From positions 24,500 through 88,499 of the forward strand of contig QCMJ01000001.1 in assembly GCA_003213855.1 (NCBI GenBank): a DNA stretch of 64,000 nucleotides, read 5' to 3'. The DNA comes from Prochlorococcus sp. AG-418-O03 (GTDB taxonomy: Bacteria; Cyanobacteriota; Cyanobacteriia; PCC-6307; Cyanobiaceae). Under the pieces are notes generated by a model, which did not search any database, was not told where the DNA came from, and saw only the letters and a list, made by a program, of their open reading frames with translations. Numbering within the stretch: the first letter of the stretch is position 1; every line of letters begins with the position of its first letter. The position numbers were made by a program, and so were the translations under genes. Shown in pieces: positions 26,451 to 35,793 of the stretch.

Positions 26451-26526
26451 TTAAAAAAATATAAAGAAAGTAAATTAAAGTGCTAGTATTTTTATAGCTA
26501 AACTCTCATCTAAAAACTTTTTTAAC

Positions 26527-27132
26527 GTGGCAAACCATTTTTCACAACTTGCAAAAAAGTCAAAAACAAATGGAAGTTCAGAAAAAATTGCAAAAGAACA
26601 AACAGGTAAGCCATCTCTAGATATTTATAAACTTGGTGATGATGTATTAAGACAAAATTCCAAAAGAATAACTAAGGTTGACGAATCGATTAGAAAACTT
26701 GCTAGAGAAATGCTTCAAAGCATGTATGCAGCTAAAGGAATCGGACTTGCAGCGCCTCAAATTGGTATTAACAAAGAGCTTCTTGTCATAGATGTAAATT
26801 TTGAAGATTCAGCAGCAGAACCTCTAATATTAATCAATCCAGAAATTACAGACTTTGGAACAACCCTTAATTCATACGAAGAAGGCTGCTTAAGTATACC
26901 TGGCATATATTTGAATGTAGTAAGACCATCAACTATAAAATTAAAATTTAGAGATGAAATGGGGAGACCTCGTAAAATGAAAGCAGATGGACTTCTGGCG
27001 AGGTGTATTCAACACGAAATGGATCACTTAAATGGCATATTATTTGTTGATAGAGTTACATCAAAAGATGACTTGAACAAAGAACTTATAAAAGAAGGGT
27101 TTAACGAAAAAGACGTAATTTCTATTAATTAA
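26527..27132 (+). CDS. def: Peptide deformylase
   Basis: A 201-residue metalloenzyme removing the formyl group from nascent proteins. All three motifs are present: GIGLAAPQIG, EGCLSIPG with the metal-binding Cys, and QHEMDHLNG with two metal-binding His residues and the catalytic Glu. The start is GTG at 26527, about 76 bases from the divergent peptidase gene. A 30-residue N-terminal extension precedes the core domain, as in some cyanobacterial and plastid-type enzymes. The HIT gene begins 4 bases downstream. Confidence 0.95.
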   Translation: MANHFSQLAKKSKTNGSSEKIAKEQTGKPSLDIYKLGDDVLRQNSKRITKVDESIRKLAREMLQSMYAAKGIGLAAPQIGINKELLVIDVNFEDSAAEPLILINPEITDFGTTLNSYEEGCLSIPGIYLNVVRPSTIKLKFRDEMGRPRKMKADGLLARCIQHEMDHLNGILFVDRVTSKDDLNKELIKEGFNEKDVISIN

Positions 27133-27136
27133 TCTA

Positions 27137-27478
27137 ATGACTGAAACTACAATATTTCAAAAAATAATTAATGAAGAAATAACCTGCGATAAGCTTTTTG
27201 AAGATGAGTTTTGTATTGCGTTTAATGATATCCAAGCACAAGCACCAGTACATTTTTTAGTGATTCCAAAAAAACCAATTATTAGTTTATTAGATTGTAT
27301 GGAAGAAGATGCAAATTTATTAGGGCATTTACTTTTTGTTGGTAGCAAAATAGCTAAATCAAAAAATTTAACTAATTGGAGAACAGTAATTAATACTGGA
27401 GCAGAATCGGGACAAACAGTTTTTCATTTACATATTCATTTTTTATCTGGAAGAAAAATGAACTGGCCCCCAGGTTAA
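27137..27478 (+). CDS. HIT-family (HinT-like) nucleotide-binding protein
   Basis: A 113-residue histidine-triad protein. The active-site motif FHLHIHFLSG contains the HxHxH triad, and the first strand region FCIAFNDIQAQAPVHFLVIPK is typical of HinT. HinT proteins hydrolyse purine nucleoside phosphoramidates, for example adenylated lysines. It follows def by 4 bases and is probably co-transcribed. Confidence 0.93.
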   Translation: MTETTIFQKIINEEITCDKLFEDEFCIAFNDIQAQAPVHFLVIPKKPIISLLDCMEEDANLLGHLLFVGSKIAKSKNLTNWRTVINTGAESGQTVFHLHIHFLSGRKMNWPPG

Positions 27479-27524
27479 AACTCTCGAAAGAAATGTTTAT
27501 GGGTTATAAATAAGTAAAAACAAA

Positions 27525-27803
27525 ATGAATACACCAGATTCCTTTAATACAGAATCCAAAAATTTATTCAATTTAATATCAAAAAATTGGGAAGAGCTAG
27601 ATGATTCATTCAAAACTAAGTTAATAAAAATTTGGAGAGTTCTAACTTATAAATGGCAATTACAAATTTTATTTAACCTACCTTTTCTTTTATGGTGGGT
27701 ATTAGATAAATCTTTTCCAAAAGTTCATAAATTTGATACGACAATCTTGAATTACTTAAATTTACCTGACTGGGCCCTTTCATTTATTGGCTTTGGTCAA
27801 TAG
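27525..27803 (+). CDS. Conserved hypothetical protein, 92 residues
   Basis: Rich in aromatics and helices, with a hydrophobic middle (LQILFNLPFLLWWVLD, residues about 47-62) flanked by charged helices. It ends LPDWALSFIGFGQ. It is possibly peripherally or monotopically membrane-associated. It lies between the HIT gene (46-base gap) and the ABC exporter (about 42-base gap) on the same strand. I do not recognise a function. Confidence 0.6.
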   Translation: MNTPDSFNTESKNLFNLISKNWEELDDSFKTKLIKIWRVLTYKWQLQILFNLPFLLWWVLDKSFPKVHKFDTTILNYLNLPDWALSFIGFGQ

Positions 27804-27845
27804 ACTGCTAAAAGTTATAATTTACCTTATAAAACTTGTCGAGTG

Positions 27846-29828
27846 ATGAATAAAGCAGTTAATAATAAATCCAAAATACTTTACCAATTGCAAAAATTAA
27901 GGAAGTTATCTCAGCCTTTTTTTCTTCCCATAGATCAATGTAATGGATTTCAATTCATATGGCTTTTGATTTCTCTTTTATTTTGTGTTGGTGGAGTAGT
28001 ACTTGTCGGTCTTACAGGAATAATCAGTTTTTTTGAAAGCTTTCAACCAATTTTTCTTGAAAAGTATTTCGGAGGTGTAGTAAGTACCGTCAATTCGATA
28101 TGGGCTGGTAGCTGGGGATTACTTTTCTCTGCCTTATTTTTAATTGGATCAGGGAGCTTTTTTAGCTTAAGACGTCAATTAAAAAACCGTAGATGGTTAC
28201 ATTGGTTATTCCTTGCGATAATCGTATTAATGCTTTTAGCTGTAAACGGAATAAACGCAGGTATTGGATTCATTGCGAGAGATTTAACGAATGCTTTGGT
28301 AGAAAAACAAGAAGATGGTTTTTATCGGATATTGGGTATTTACGCTTGTTGTTTCGCTGTGGCTCTACCAATACGCGTTTCCCAAATATTTTTTACATAT
28401 AAGTTAGGAATAATTTGGAGAGAATGGCTTTCAAAAAGTTTAGTCAAAGATTATATGACTAATAAAGCTTATTACCAATTAAATCCTAATGATGAAGAAC
28501 AAACTGATGTAGATAATCCTGATCAAAGAATAACAGATGATACCAGAGCTTTTACAGGGCAAAGTCTCTCTTTTACATTAGGTATTTTTGATGCCCTGCT
28601 AACATTTTCACTTAATATTCTTATTTTATGGAGTATTAGTACAACATTGACTTTTTCTTTATTTGGTTACGCTGCATTTGCAACTTCTATACTTTTAATT
28701 GCTGGAAAAAACCTTGTAAAAATTGACTTTGATCAACTCAGATATGAAGCAGATTTTCGATACGGCTTAGTACATATTAGAGATAATGCTGAATCAATAG
28801 CCTTTTACTCTGGGGAGAATCCTGAGCGAAGTGAAACTGAAAGACGCTTAGGAGAAGTGGTGAGAAACTTTAATTTACTGATTATATGGAGAGTAATAAT
28901 AGACGTCATGAGAAGATCCATTAATTATGCTGGAAATTTCTTTCCATATTTAATTATGGCAATCCCTTACTTTAAAGGTGATATTGATTATGGACGCTTT
29001 ATTCAGGCAAGCTTTGCATTTGGAATGGTTGAAGGTTCGTTATTTTTCATTGTTAATCAAATCGAAGAACTCGCAAAATTTACTGCTGGTATTGGCAGAT
29101 TAGAAGGATTCCAATCAAAAGTTGAATCCATTAGTAAAACCAACCCAACAAGCAATCAAAACGTTATTTCAGATTACCCCTCAATTCTTATTAATAATGC
29201 TGATCTTTGCCCACCAGGATCAAATAAAACAATAATTAAAAATTTAAATTTAAGCATCGACAATAATCAATCTCTTTTGGTTGTAGGACCATCTGGATGC
29301 GGAAAAACATCTTTACTAAGAATGATTAGTGGTTTATGGGAACCCGATCAGGGAGTAATTAAAAAACCAAAAATTGGGGAATTATTATTCATACCTCAAA
29401 AACCATATATGTTACTTGGTTCTTTAAGGGAACAATTATGTTATCCCACAGAAGTAAAGAAATTTAGTGATGAACATCTTACTTCTGTACTACATGAAGT
29501 AAATTTAAAAACCTTAGTGGATCGGTATCCTAATCTTGATATCAAACAAGATTGGCCACGAATTCTTTCCCTAGGCGAGCAACAAAGATTGGCTTTTGCA
29601 AGACTCTTACTAAATTCTCCAAGATTTGCAGTACTTGATGAAGCTACAAGTGCTTTAGATATTAACACTGAGAAAAAACTATATCGTTTACTAAAGGAAC
29701 GAGAACTTTCTCTTATTAGTGTTGGACATAGACCTAGCTTAAAAGATTTTCACGAGAATATTTTAGAATTAAATGGACAGGGAGACTGGAAATTATTGAC
29801 TTCTGATAAGTATAATTTTAAGGATTAA
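27846..29828 (+). CDS. SbmA/BacA-like ABC transporter, fused permease-ATPase
   Basis: About 660 residues. An N-terminal membrane domain of about six segments matches the ABC_membrane_2 (SbmA/BacA, YddA, ABCD) type: the EEQTDVDNPDQRITDD segment is the EAA-like family motif. It is followed by an ATPase with Walker A GPSGCGKTS, signature LSLGEQQR and Walker B AVLDEATSALD. Related cyanobacterial proteins have been implicated in vitamin B12 or peptide movement, but the substrate is unknown here. ATG at 27846 is preferred to GTG at 27843. Confidence 0.88.
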   Translation: MNKAVNNKSKILYQLQKLRKLSQPFFLPIDQCNGFQFIWLLISLLFCVGGVVLVGLTGIISFFESFQPIFLEKYFGGVVSTVNSIWAGSWGLLFSALFLIGSGSFFSLRRQLKNRRWLHWLFLAIIVLMLLAVNGINAGIGFIARDLTNALVEKQEDGFYRILGIYACCFAVALPIRVSQIFFTYKLGIIWREWLSKSLVKDYMTNKAYYQLNPNDEEQTDVDNPDQRITDDTRAFTGQSLSFTLGIFDALLTFSLNILILWSISTTLTFSLFGYAAFATSILLIAGKNLVKIDFDQLRYEADFRYGLVHIRDNAESIAFYSGENPERSETERRLGEVVRNFNLLIIWRVIIDVMRRSINYAGNFFPYLIMAIPYFKGDIDYGRFIQASFAFGMVEGSLFFIVNQIEELAKFTAGIGRLEGFQSKVESISKTNPTSNQNVISDYPSILINNADLCPPGSNKTIIKNLNLSIDNNQSLLVVGPSGCGKTSLLRMISGLWEPDQGVIKKPKIGELLFIPQKPYMLLGSLREQLCYPTEVKKFSDEHLTSVLHEVNLKTLVDRYPNLDIKQDWPRILSLGEQQRLAFARLLLNSPRFAVLDEATSALDINTEKKLYRLLKERELSLISVGHRPSLKDFHENILELNGQGDWKLLTSDKYNFKD

Positions 29829-29836
29829 CAAAAAAA

Positions 29837-30112
29837 ATGAATTCTAAAGAAGAACAAACTAACTCAGAAGTCACTAATGTAGAGAATGACAGTTTGATAG
29901 AACAGCAGAAAGATCCAAATTGCATCAATGAACAAATTGGAGAAAATAAATTAGATGAAAAATCTATAGAAATTAAAGATGAATATAAGTTTGGATGGAG
30001 TAGTTATTCTGAAGTAACTAATGGAAGATTTGCAATGATTGGCTTCCTAGCAATAATATTGATTGAATTATTTAGTAAACAATCGTTTTTAAAATGGGCA
30101 GGAATCTTATAA
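29837..30112 (+). CDS. hli: Hlip-family protein with acidic N-terminal extension
   Basis: A 91-residue protein. The C-terminal FGWSSYSEVTNGRFAMIGFL contains the ExxNGRxAMxG chlorophyll-binding motif of the light-harvesting-like superfamily, followed by a hydrophobic helix. The first 50 residues are acidic and probably disordered. The ATG lies 8 bases after the ABC exporter stop, so the two genes are probably co-transcribed. The last base abuts the convergent ycf66 gene. Confidence 0.85.
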   Translation: MNSKEEQTNSEVTNVENDSLIEQQKDPNCINEQIGENKLDEKSIEIKDEYKFGWSSYSEVTNGRFAMIGFLAIILIELFSKQSFLKWAGIL

Positions 30113-31042
30113 TTAATCATCAAATCTAGAACTGTTATCTCTTGGTTTCTTCTTGTTTGTTCCAACGTTATATCTACTATTTTGATTTTTTGAACTTGAT
30201 CTTGCTGAAGAGCTTACTCTACGGGTCTCACGTGGTTTTTTGGGTTGATTAGCATCCTTAAATGAAGCATCTTCTACTTGAGCTGTTGAAGTTTGCTGCC
30301 TAATAGGGGATCTAGCAGGTTTCTTTCCTAATGGAGAAGAATCAGTAGAAGCAGAGATATTATCTCGTCTAGAAACTGTACGATTCATTCTGGGTCTTGA
30401 CCCTGTTTTAAATTCATCACGAGATAAATTTCTTCTTTCACCAAAGTTATTTGTTTCTGGTTGTTTACTATTTCGATCTTCAGAAGTCTTTCTTCTCCTT
30501 CTTATAGGTTCGTCATTTTCAAACTGACTTATTTCCCTCGTAGAAGGCCTACTTCTACTTGCTGCAGCAGAGGGTATAGCTCTTGAAACATTTCTTCTAC
30601 GAGATCTCCCCTCCTTATAGTCTTCTTCAAATTCATCTTCTTGAGGTTTAAATCTTCTGGATATTCTTTCAGATTCTTCAAACCTATCATAGTCGTCATT
30701 AAATCGGTCTCTAGAATTTCTGGGAACATCAGAAATAGGATCATCATCAAAATAAGATGACCTTCTAGCTTGATCAGTAGCAACTCCCCTTAATCGCACA
30801 CTTTCATATGCGAAAAAAACTGTAGTTCCTGCTAATAAAAACTGACCAAACTGAAGGATAGGATCTAACCTCCAGCCTTGAAAAAATAATATTCCTCCGC
30901 ACAAAAGTCCAATTGCTGCGAAGAAAACATCATAATCCCTTGCCAAGGCAGGCTTAAAGGACCTCAAAAAATAAAGGCCTCCTCCACATACCGCGAGAAC
31001 TATACCAACAATACTGGCCCAATTGAGACTAGCATTGACCAC
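30113..31042 (-). CDS. ycf66: Ycf66-family protein
   Basis: A 309-residue protein. The N-terminal 85 residues (WASIVGIVLAVCGGGLYFLR...FFAAIGLLCGGILFFQGWRLDP) form three hydrophobic segments matching Ycf66, found in cyanobacteria and some plastids and of unknown function. The long C-terminal part is rich in R, S, D and N, low in complexity and probably disordered. psbX lies 80 bases upstream on the same strand, so a shared transcript is possible. Confidence 0.88.
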   Translation of the reverse strand: MVNASLNWASIVGIVLAVCGGGLYFLRSFKPALARDYDVFFAAIGLLCGGILFFQGWRLDPILQFGQFLLAGTTVFFAYESVRLRGVATDQARRSSYFDDDPISDVPRNSRDRFNDDYDRFEESERISRRFKPQEDEFEEDYKEGRSRRRNVSRAIPSAAASRSRPSTREISQFENDEPIRRRRKTSEDRNSKQPETNNFGERRNLSRDEFKTGSRPRMNRTVSRRDNISASTDSSPLGKKPARSPIRQQTSTAQVEDASFKDANQPKKPRETRRVSSSARSSSKNQNSRYNVGTNKKKPRDNSSRFDD

Positions 31043-31122
31043 ATTCTTTCTCCAAAAATTTATTTTTCAAAGGGTTAATTATATCCCCTATATATATAGT
31101 GTACTTAAAACTTCTACAAAAA

Positions 31123-31308
31123 CTAGCGTCTTCCGGTAGAAGTACGTTCGAGGGAATCTTTCTGGCTGACAAAAATCAAAAATGCAGTGGCTGGAATAAC
31201 GATAAGTAAGGCAGCGGCAATAAAACTACCTATCATTCCAACTGCGGAATTATTTGCAACTTCCGCAGAAAAATCTGCGGCTAGTAATAAATTTGAGATT
31301 TGAAACAC
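31123..31308 (-). CDS. psbX: Photosystem II subunit PsbX
   Basis: A 61-residue protein with a single transmembrane helix ending in [25 protein letters not shown]. The VPAT..IFVSQKD block is characteristic of PsbX, a low-molecular-weight photosystem II subunit near cytochrome b559 that affects plastoquinone turnover. The N-terminus, [13 protein letters not shown], is longer than in freshwater cyanobacteria. Upstream sequence (about 31337-31345) contains a TATAAT-like box that could be the promoter. Confidence 0.88.
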   Translation of the reverse strand: MFQISNLLLAADFSAEVANNSAVGMIGSFIAAALLIVIPATAFLIFVSQKDSLERTSTGRR

Positions 31309-31389
31309 TTTTTAAATATTAAATTCTCAATTTATAATAAGAATTAAATACGTTTCAATGGGTTATTTATTAAGATGAATTAAATAATT

Positions 31390-31704
31390 GTGATTTCCTT
31401 GCTTGTAAACTTTCTTCAAATTTTAGATATTAGTTTAGGAATTTCTCTTTCATATCTAACTATAGTTTTTCTAATAAGATTAATTCTTACTTGGTACCCA
31501 AAAATTGATTTAAGTAAAGGTTTATGGTTATTAATTTCAATACCATCAAGCTATATTCTTAATTTAACGAGAAAACTAATTCCTCCTATTGGAGGGGTTG
31601 ATGTTGGACCCGTAATTTGGATCGGAGTTATAAGTTTTTTAAGAGAAATTTTAGTCGGGCAGCAAGGTCTTATAAAACTTGCTTTGTATACACATATTTC
31701 ATAG
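31390..31704 (+). CDS. YggT/Ycf19-family membrane protein
   Basis: A 104-residue membrane protein with a GTG start at 31390. Two hydrophobic segments flank RLILTWYPKIDLSKGLWLL and the conserved LNLTRKLIPPIGGVDVGPVIW, the hallmark of YggT. Family members are linked to thylakoid or cell division and, in plastids, nucleoid partition (Ycf19/CCB3-like). It is divergent from psbX and converges with accC, with an 18-base gap. Confidence 0.85.
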   Translation: MISLLVNFLQILDISLGISLSYLTIVFLIRLILTWYPKIDLSKGLWLLISIPSSYILNLTRKLIPPIGGVDVGPVIWIGVISFLREILVGQQGLIKLALYTHIS

Positions 31705-31722
31705 AGATCATTTAATTATTTT

Positions 31723-33069
31723 TTAGTAATTTGGCAATAATTCTTCTTCTACATATTTAGTATGTATCTTACCCTGCTTAAATTTAGACTTATTCAATAA
31801 GGTTAGATGAAAGTTAATTGTTGTAGGAATACCAGTTACTGCACACTCATTTAAAGCCCTATTCATACGTTTAATTGCAGTATTACGATCTTTGCCCCAG
31901 ACTATTAATTTACCAATTAATGAGTCATAGAAAGGAGGAATTTCATAGCCTGTGTAAACATGACTATCCACCCTTACACCAGGACCACCAGGAGGAAGCC
32001 ACCCAGTTATTTTTCCAGGTGATGGTCGGAAATTGTGAGAAGGATCTTCAGCATTGATTCTACATTCAATAGCATGACCGTTTAAATGGATATCATCCTG
32101 ATTAAATTCTAAGTTTGCTCCGCTTGCGATTTTAATTTGTTCAGCGATTAAATCGACTCCCGTAACCATTTCAGTAACAGGATGTTCAACTTGAATCCTG
32201 GTATTCATCTCCATGAAATAAAAATTATCATCATCAACTAAAAATTCAACTGTCCCCGCGCCTTCGTAGCCGATACTTTTTGCAGCAGCAATAGCTGCGT
32301 TCCCCATTTTTTTTCTCAGCTCAGTGTTAATTGCAGGACTAGGAGACTCTTCTAGTAACTTCTGATGTCTTCTTTGAACTGAACAATCTCTCTCTCCTAA
32401 ATGAACAACATTACCCGACCTGTCGGCTAAAATTTGAATTTCTACATGTCTTGGCTTCTTTATAAATTTTTCCATATATAAACCATCATTACCAAAAGCT
32501 GCTTCTGCTTCGCCTTGAGCTGCTTTAAACATTTTTTCGAGATTATTAGAGTTTTCAACCAACCGCATACCTCTTCCACCTCCTCCAGCAGTCGCCTTAA
32601 TAATTACCGGATAGCCAATATCTTCTGCCAATTTATAAGCTTCATCAACATTTGATAACAAGCCTTTACTACCAGGTACTGTTGGAACTCCAACTGCTTC
32701 CATAGTTTCTTTAGCTGTAGATTTATCTCCCATAGATCTAATAGCTTTAGGAGATGGTCCAATAAAAACTATGCCGTGATCGTTACACATCTCAGCAAAT
32801 TTATCATTTTCCGCAAGAAATCCATAACCAGGATGAATAGCATCAACTCCTCTCGATGTAGCAGCAGCAAGTATATTTGGAATATTTAAATAACTCTTAT
32901 TACTTAAAGAATCTCCTACGCAAACCGCCTCATCAGCAAGCTGAACATGCAATGCTTTTTTATCTACAGTGCTAAAAACTGCAACGGTTGCAATACCTAG
33001 CTCTCTACAACTTCTGACAATTCGTAAAGCTATTTCTCCACGATTAGCAATTAAAACTTTTTCAACCAT
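31723..33069 (-). CDS. accC: Acetyl-CoA carboxylase biotin carboxylase subunit
   Basis: A 448-residue ATP-grasp enzyme that carboxylates the biotin of BCCP, the first committed step of fatty acid synthesis. It shows the N-terminal [20 protein letters not shown], the ATP-binding glycine-rich loop [52 protein letters not shown] and a C-terminal [15 protein letters not shown] segment. No accB lies nearby, so the subunit genes are scattered. Confidence 0.95.
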   Translation of the reverse strand: MVEKVLIANRGEIALRIVRSCRELGIATVAVFSTVDKKALHVQLADEAVCVGDSLSNKSYLNIPNILAAATSRGVDAIHPGYGFLAENDKFAEMCNDHGIVFIGPSPKAIRSMGDKSTAKETMEAVGVPTVPGSKGLLSNVDEAYKLAEDIGYPVIIKATAGGGGRGMRLVENSNNLEKMFKAAQGEAEAAFGNDGLYMEKFIKKPRHVEIQILADRSGNVVHLGERDCSVQRRHQKLLEESPSPAINTELRKKMGNAAIAAAKSIGYEGAGTVEFLVDDDNFYFMEMNTRIQVEHPVTEMVTGVDLIAEQIKIASGANLEFNQDDIHLNGHAIECRINAEDPSHNFRPSPGKITGWLPPGGPGVRVDSHVYTGYEIPPFYDSLIGKLIVWGKDRNTAIKRMNRALNECAVTGIPTTINFHLTLLNKSKFKQGKIHTKYVEEELLPNY

Positions 33070-33328
33070 TATGAAAATAAAATTGAAGAAATGAAATGAC
33101 TTAAAATAAAAAATTATTTGCCAAAGTATTCAAAAAATTTTTTAGAGATCAGAGGACATTTTTTACAATACAACCTAAAACGTTACATATGTATAAATAT
33201 TTGTTTTATGCAATAGAAAAATTATCCATCATATTCAAAAAAACTCTTTTCGAACTACATGCTGATTTCAGTCAATAATGTATGATATTTTTAAGGTTTA
33301 GGTATCCCCCGGTTGCTGAAAACCCTTT
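33070..33328. other. Intergenic region with two likely promoters
   Basis: About 260 bases between the leftward accC gene and the rightward tRNA-Leu. I see AT-rich tracts and no credible coding frame. It should hold the accC promoter on the left and the tRNA promoter on the right. No firm box could be assigned. Confidence 0.4.
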
Positions 33329-33410
33329 GCGGACGTGGCGGAATTGGTAGACGCGCACGTCTAAGGAGCGTGTGGCTTCGGCCTTGCGAGTTCAAGTCTC
33401 GCCGTCCGCA
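33329..33410 (+). tRNA. tRNA-Leu, encoded anticodon AAG
   Basis: An 82-base class II tRNA. Acceptor arms GCGGACG and CGTCCGC pair perfectly, the D-loop carries GGTAG, the T arm is GCGAG-TTCAAGT-CTCGC, and the long variable arm is GGC-TTCG-GCC. The anticodon stem CACGT/GCGTG encloses CTAAGGA, so the anticodon (33363-33365) is AAG, reading CUN leucine codons. Adenosine at position 34 is uncommon in bacteria outside tRNA-Arg(ACG). CCA is not encoded. The discriminator is A. Confidence 0.95.
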
Positions 33411-33435
33411 TTTAATGTATTTTGGTTTAACTGCA

Positions 33436-34701
33436 ATGAAAAAAAAATCAGTTGCAGTAGTTATAGTTTCCAATGGCCCTGGCGAATTAACTACATGGGT
33501 AAATCCTGTTGTGGATGAGCTTAACAAAATAAATAAATCACTAAGTGAGGACGATAAACACAATTTCACTCTTAGGTTAGTCCTTGTTCCTTGCCCAAAT
33601 GCCACTGGCAAAGAATTTTTAGTTGCAAATTCATGGAATAAATTCGAATTAATTACAAAATCCAAAAGTTTTTGGAGATTATTAATAAAGCCACATTCTT
33701 TTGCTAATTGGCCAAAAAAAGGGGTGGTTATTTTCCTTGGTGGGGATCAATTTTGGAGCATTTTATTAGCTAAAAGATTAGGTTATTTAAATATCACATA
33801 TGCTGAATGGGTTTCACGATGGCCTAAATGGACCAACAAAATTGCTGCTATGAATGTAAAAGTAAAAGAGTTAATACCTAAAAAATATAAATATAAATGT
33901 AAAGTCATTGGCGATTTGATGGCAGATGTCAAACTTAAAAACGAAATATCATTAAGAAATAAAGAAAAACACTACATTGCATTGTTGCCTGGCTCTAAAA
34001 AAGCAAAGCTTTCTGTTGGAATTCCTTTCTTCTTAGAAGTTGCAGACCATATCGCTGAAGAAAATCAAAATATAAATTTTATGATTCCCATTGCCCCAAC
34101 TACTGATAAAAGTGAATATTTATTTTTTCAAAGCAACAAAAATCCAATTGCTAAACATTACTCATCAAAAATCAAAACAATTAAAAACTACAAAGGCTCT
34201 CTTTTTGATTATGTCATTGAAACATCTAAAAATACAAAGATTTATCTAATCAAGAAACATCCTTGCTATGAAATATTAAAAGAATGTGATCTTGCAATTA
34301 CAACTGTAGGAGCAAATACTGCAGAATTAGCAGCAATTAGTCTTCCAATGTTAGTTGTTCTGCCAACTAAACATTTAAATATGATGAATGCCTGGGATGG
34401 TATTTTTGGAGTAATTGGGAAAATTTCATTCATAAATAGATTTCTAACTTTTATAATTAAAAATTTCTATTTTAAAAAAAAGAAGTTTTTTGCTTGGCCA
34501 AATATTAAAGCTAAAAGAATGATTGTCCCTGAAAGGATAGGCAATATTTCGCCAATAAAAGTTGCAAGCGAAGTATTATTTCTTATTAAAAATAGTGATC
34601 AATTAAAAAGTATTAGAGATAATCTTGAGAAAGAAAGAGGCAATAAGGGTGCTGCAAAAAAACTTGCATCTATAATTGTTAATTCAATAAAAAAACTTTA
34701 A
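33436..34701 (+). CDS. Lipid-A-disaccharide synthase-related glycosyltransferase
   Basis: About 421 residues. The N-terminal VAVVIVSNGPGELTTWVNPV and the C-terminal ECDLAITTVGANTAELAAIS with LPMLVVLPTKHL match the LpxB-related family of cyanobacteria (GT-B fold), which is distinct from genuine LpxB. The substrate is unknown; an envelope glycolipid is plausible. The frame is open back through the tRNA, so the true start is ATG 33436 (MKKKSVAVV) or possibly 33415, 5 bases past the tRNA end. I chose 33436. Confidence 0.8.
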   Translation: MKKKSVAVVIVSNGPGELTTWVNPVVDELNKINKSLSEDDKHNFTLRLVLVPCPNATGKEFLVANSWNKFELITKSKSFWRLLIKPHSFANWPKKGVVIFLGGDQFWSILLAKRLGYLNITYAEWVSRWPKWTNKIAAMNVKVKELIPKKYKYKCKVIGDLMADVKLKNEISLRNKEKHYIALLPGSKKAKLSVGIPFFLEVADHIAEENQNINFMIPIAPTTDKSEYLFFQSNKNPIAKHYSSKIKTIKNYKGSLFDYVIETSKNTKIYLIKKHPCYEILKECDLAITTVGANTAELAAISLPMLVVLPTKHLNMMNAWDGIFGVIGKISFINRFLTFIIKNFYFKKKKFFAWPNIKAKRMIVPERIGNISPIKVASEVLFLIKNSDQLKSIRDNLEKERGNKGAAKKLASIIVNSIKKL

Positions 34702-34704
34702 CAA

Positions 34705-35748
34705 TTACCAGGGATCATCAATTTCAAACTTTTCTGATTTTTTATTTTCTTGAACTAAATTTTGTTCATCTAGTGGTTCAATATCTAAAGTTTCTGTTGC
34801 ATTTTGAATTGGTCTTTTCGAAGCCAAATTAGTAGTTGATTGTCTTTTTTGCTTAAAATCAATATTGTTTGTTTCATCTATTTGATTAACACTATTTTGA
34901 TTCTCGATCTGATCAGAATCATCATTATCCATATATAGCTTTTTTCTATTATTTATTTCCTCTGAAGAACTCTTTATTTCAATATATTCAAGTTCATCTT
35001 CATAATCATCTTCATAATCATCTTGTTCAACAACTTCTTCATATTCCTCGACCAAATTGTTTTGCTTTTCTGATTCAGAACCTGAAAGCAACTGATTCTC
35101 AACAGGTACAAGATTTGCTGCGTATCCATTTGCTTCCCTTTCATCCCATGAAGAACCCCCGACTCCAAGTTTCTCAAGTAGTCCACTACTAAGTTGCTTC
35201 AATTTCTCTTCTGCACCTTCATAAACAATAATCCTATCGGTACCACTACTTACAATTTCCTCAACTGGTATTTCCCAAGTACTTAAAACTCCCTCACCTA
35301 AAAGCGGAACACCAACAGCACCCATAACAAGGGATATCAGATCCCCAGTCTCAATATCAAAAGAAAAGCCAAGAACTCTTCCTAAAAGTTGTCCAGATTC
35401 TGTAATCACTTGACAATTAATTACCTGCCCATATCTTTCTGGAGAAAAACTCTCACTCAAAGAATCTAGGGAGTCAACTAATATGACATCTCCAACTTGC
35501 TTTATACTTTCTAAAGGCATCCATTTTGGTAAACCTGGTAAAAATCTTGTAAGTGGATTATCTCTTAGTCCCAAAGCAACCACCTCTCTTCTATCGATAT
35601 CAACAACAACTTCGCCAACTACGCCTAGCCGCCTCCCAGTATCAGTCGTTATCACTTGTGTTCCCATTAATTCTGACCTTAACCATAACCGTTCGCTAGG
35701 AACCGAGTTAGGTAGATTCTTATTTGCAGATGTGTTAGACAAGCTCAT
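34705..35748 (-). CDS. PRC-barrel domain protein with acidic tail
   Basis: A 347-residue protein. Two PRC-barrel domains are seen: one at about residues 22-100 (LMGTQVITTDTGRRLGVVGEVVVD) and one at about 110-185 (INCQVITESGQLLGRVLGFSFD). The remaining half is acidic and low in complexity (DDYEDDYEDELEY). PRC barrels occur in photosynthetic reaction-centre H subunits and RimM; this tandem form is known from cyanobacteria, with no firm function. It lies 45 bases downstream of smc. Confidence 0.8.
   Translation of the reverse strand: MSLSNTSANKNLPNSVPSERLWLRSELMGTQVITTDTGRRLGVVGEVVVDIDRREVVALGLRDNPLTRFLPGLPKWMPLESIKQVGDVILVDSLDSLSESFSPERYGQVINCQVITESGQLLGRVLGFSFDIETGDLISLVMGAVGVPLLGEGVLSTWEIPVEEIVSSGTDRIIVYEGAEEKLKQLSSGLLEKLGVGGSSWDEREANGYAANLVPVENQLLSGSESEKQNNLVEEYEEVVEQDDYEDDYEDELEYIEIKSSSEEINNRKKLYMDNDDSDQIENQNSVNQIDETNNIDFKQKRQSTTNLASKRPIQNATETLDIEPLDEQNLVQENKKSEKFEIDDPW
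34996..35024. repeat. 12-base tandem repeat inside the PRC-barrel gene
   Basis: ATCTTCATAATC occurs at 34996-35007 and again at 35008-35019, followed by a partial third copy. It is in frame and encodes the acidic repeat DDYEDDYED in the disordered tail. Slippage could vary its length between strains. Confidence 0.75.
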
Positions 35749-35793
35749 AAATTTCTTTTTATCATTCTGACGTATAAATTTAAAAAAGTGTGT

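Noticed and set aside
33313..33435. Extended N-terminus of the LpxB-related protein reading through the tRNA
   Set aside because: The codons coincide with a complete tRNA-Leu, and the translated residues (rich in R and G) are not part of the conserved fold.
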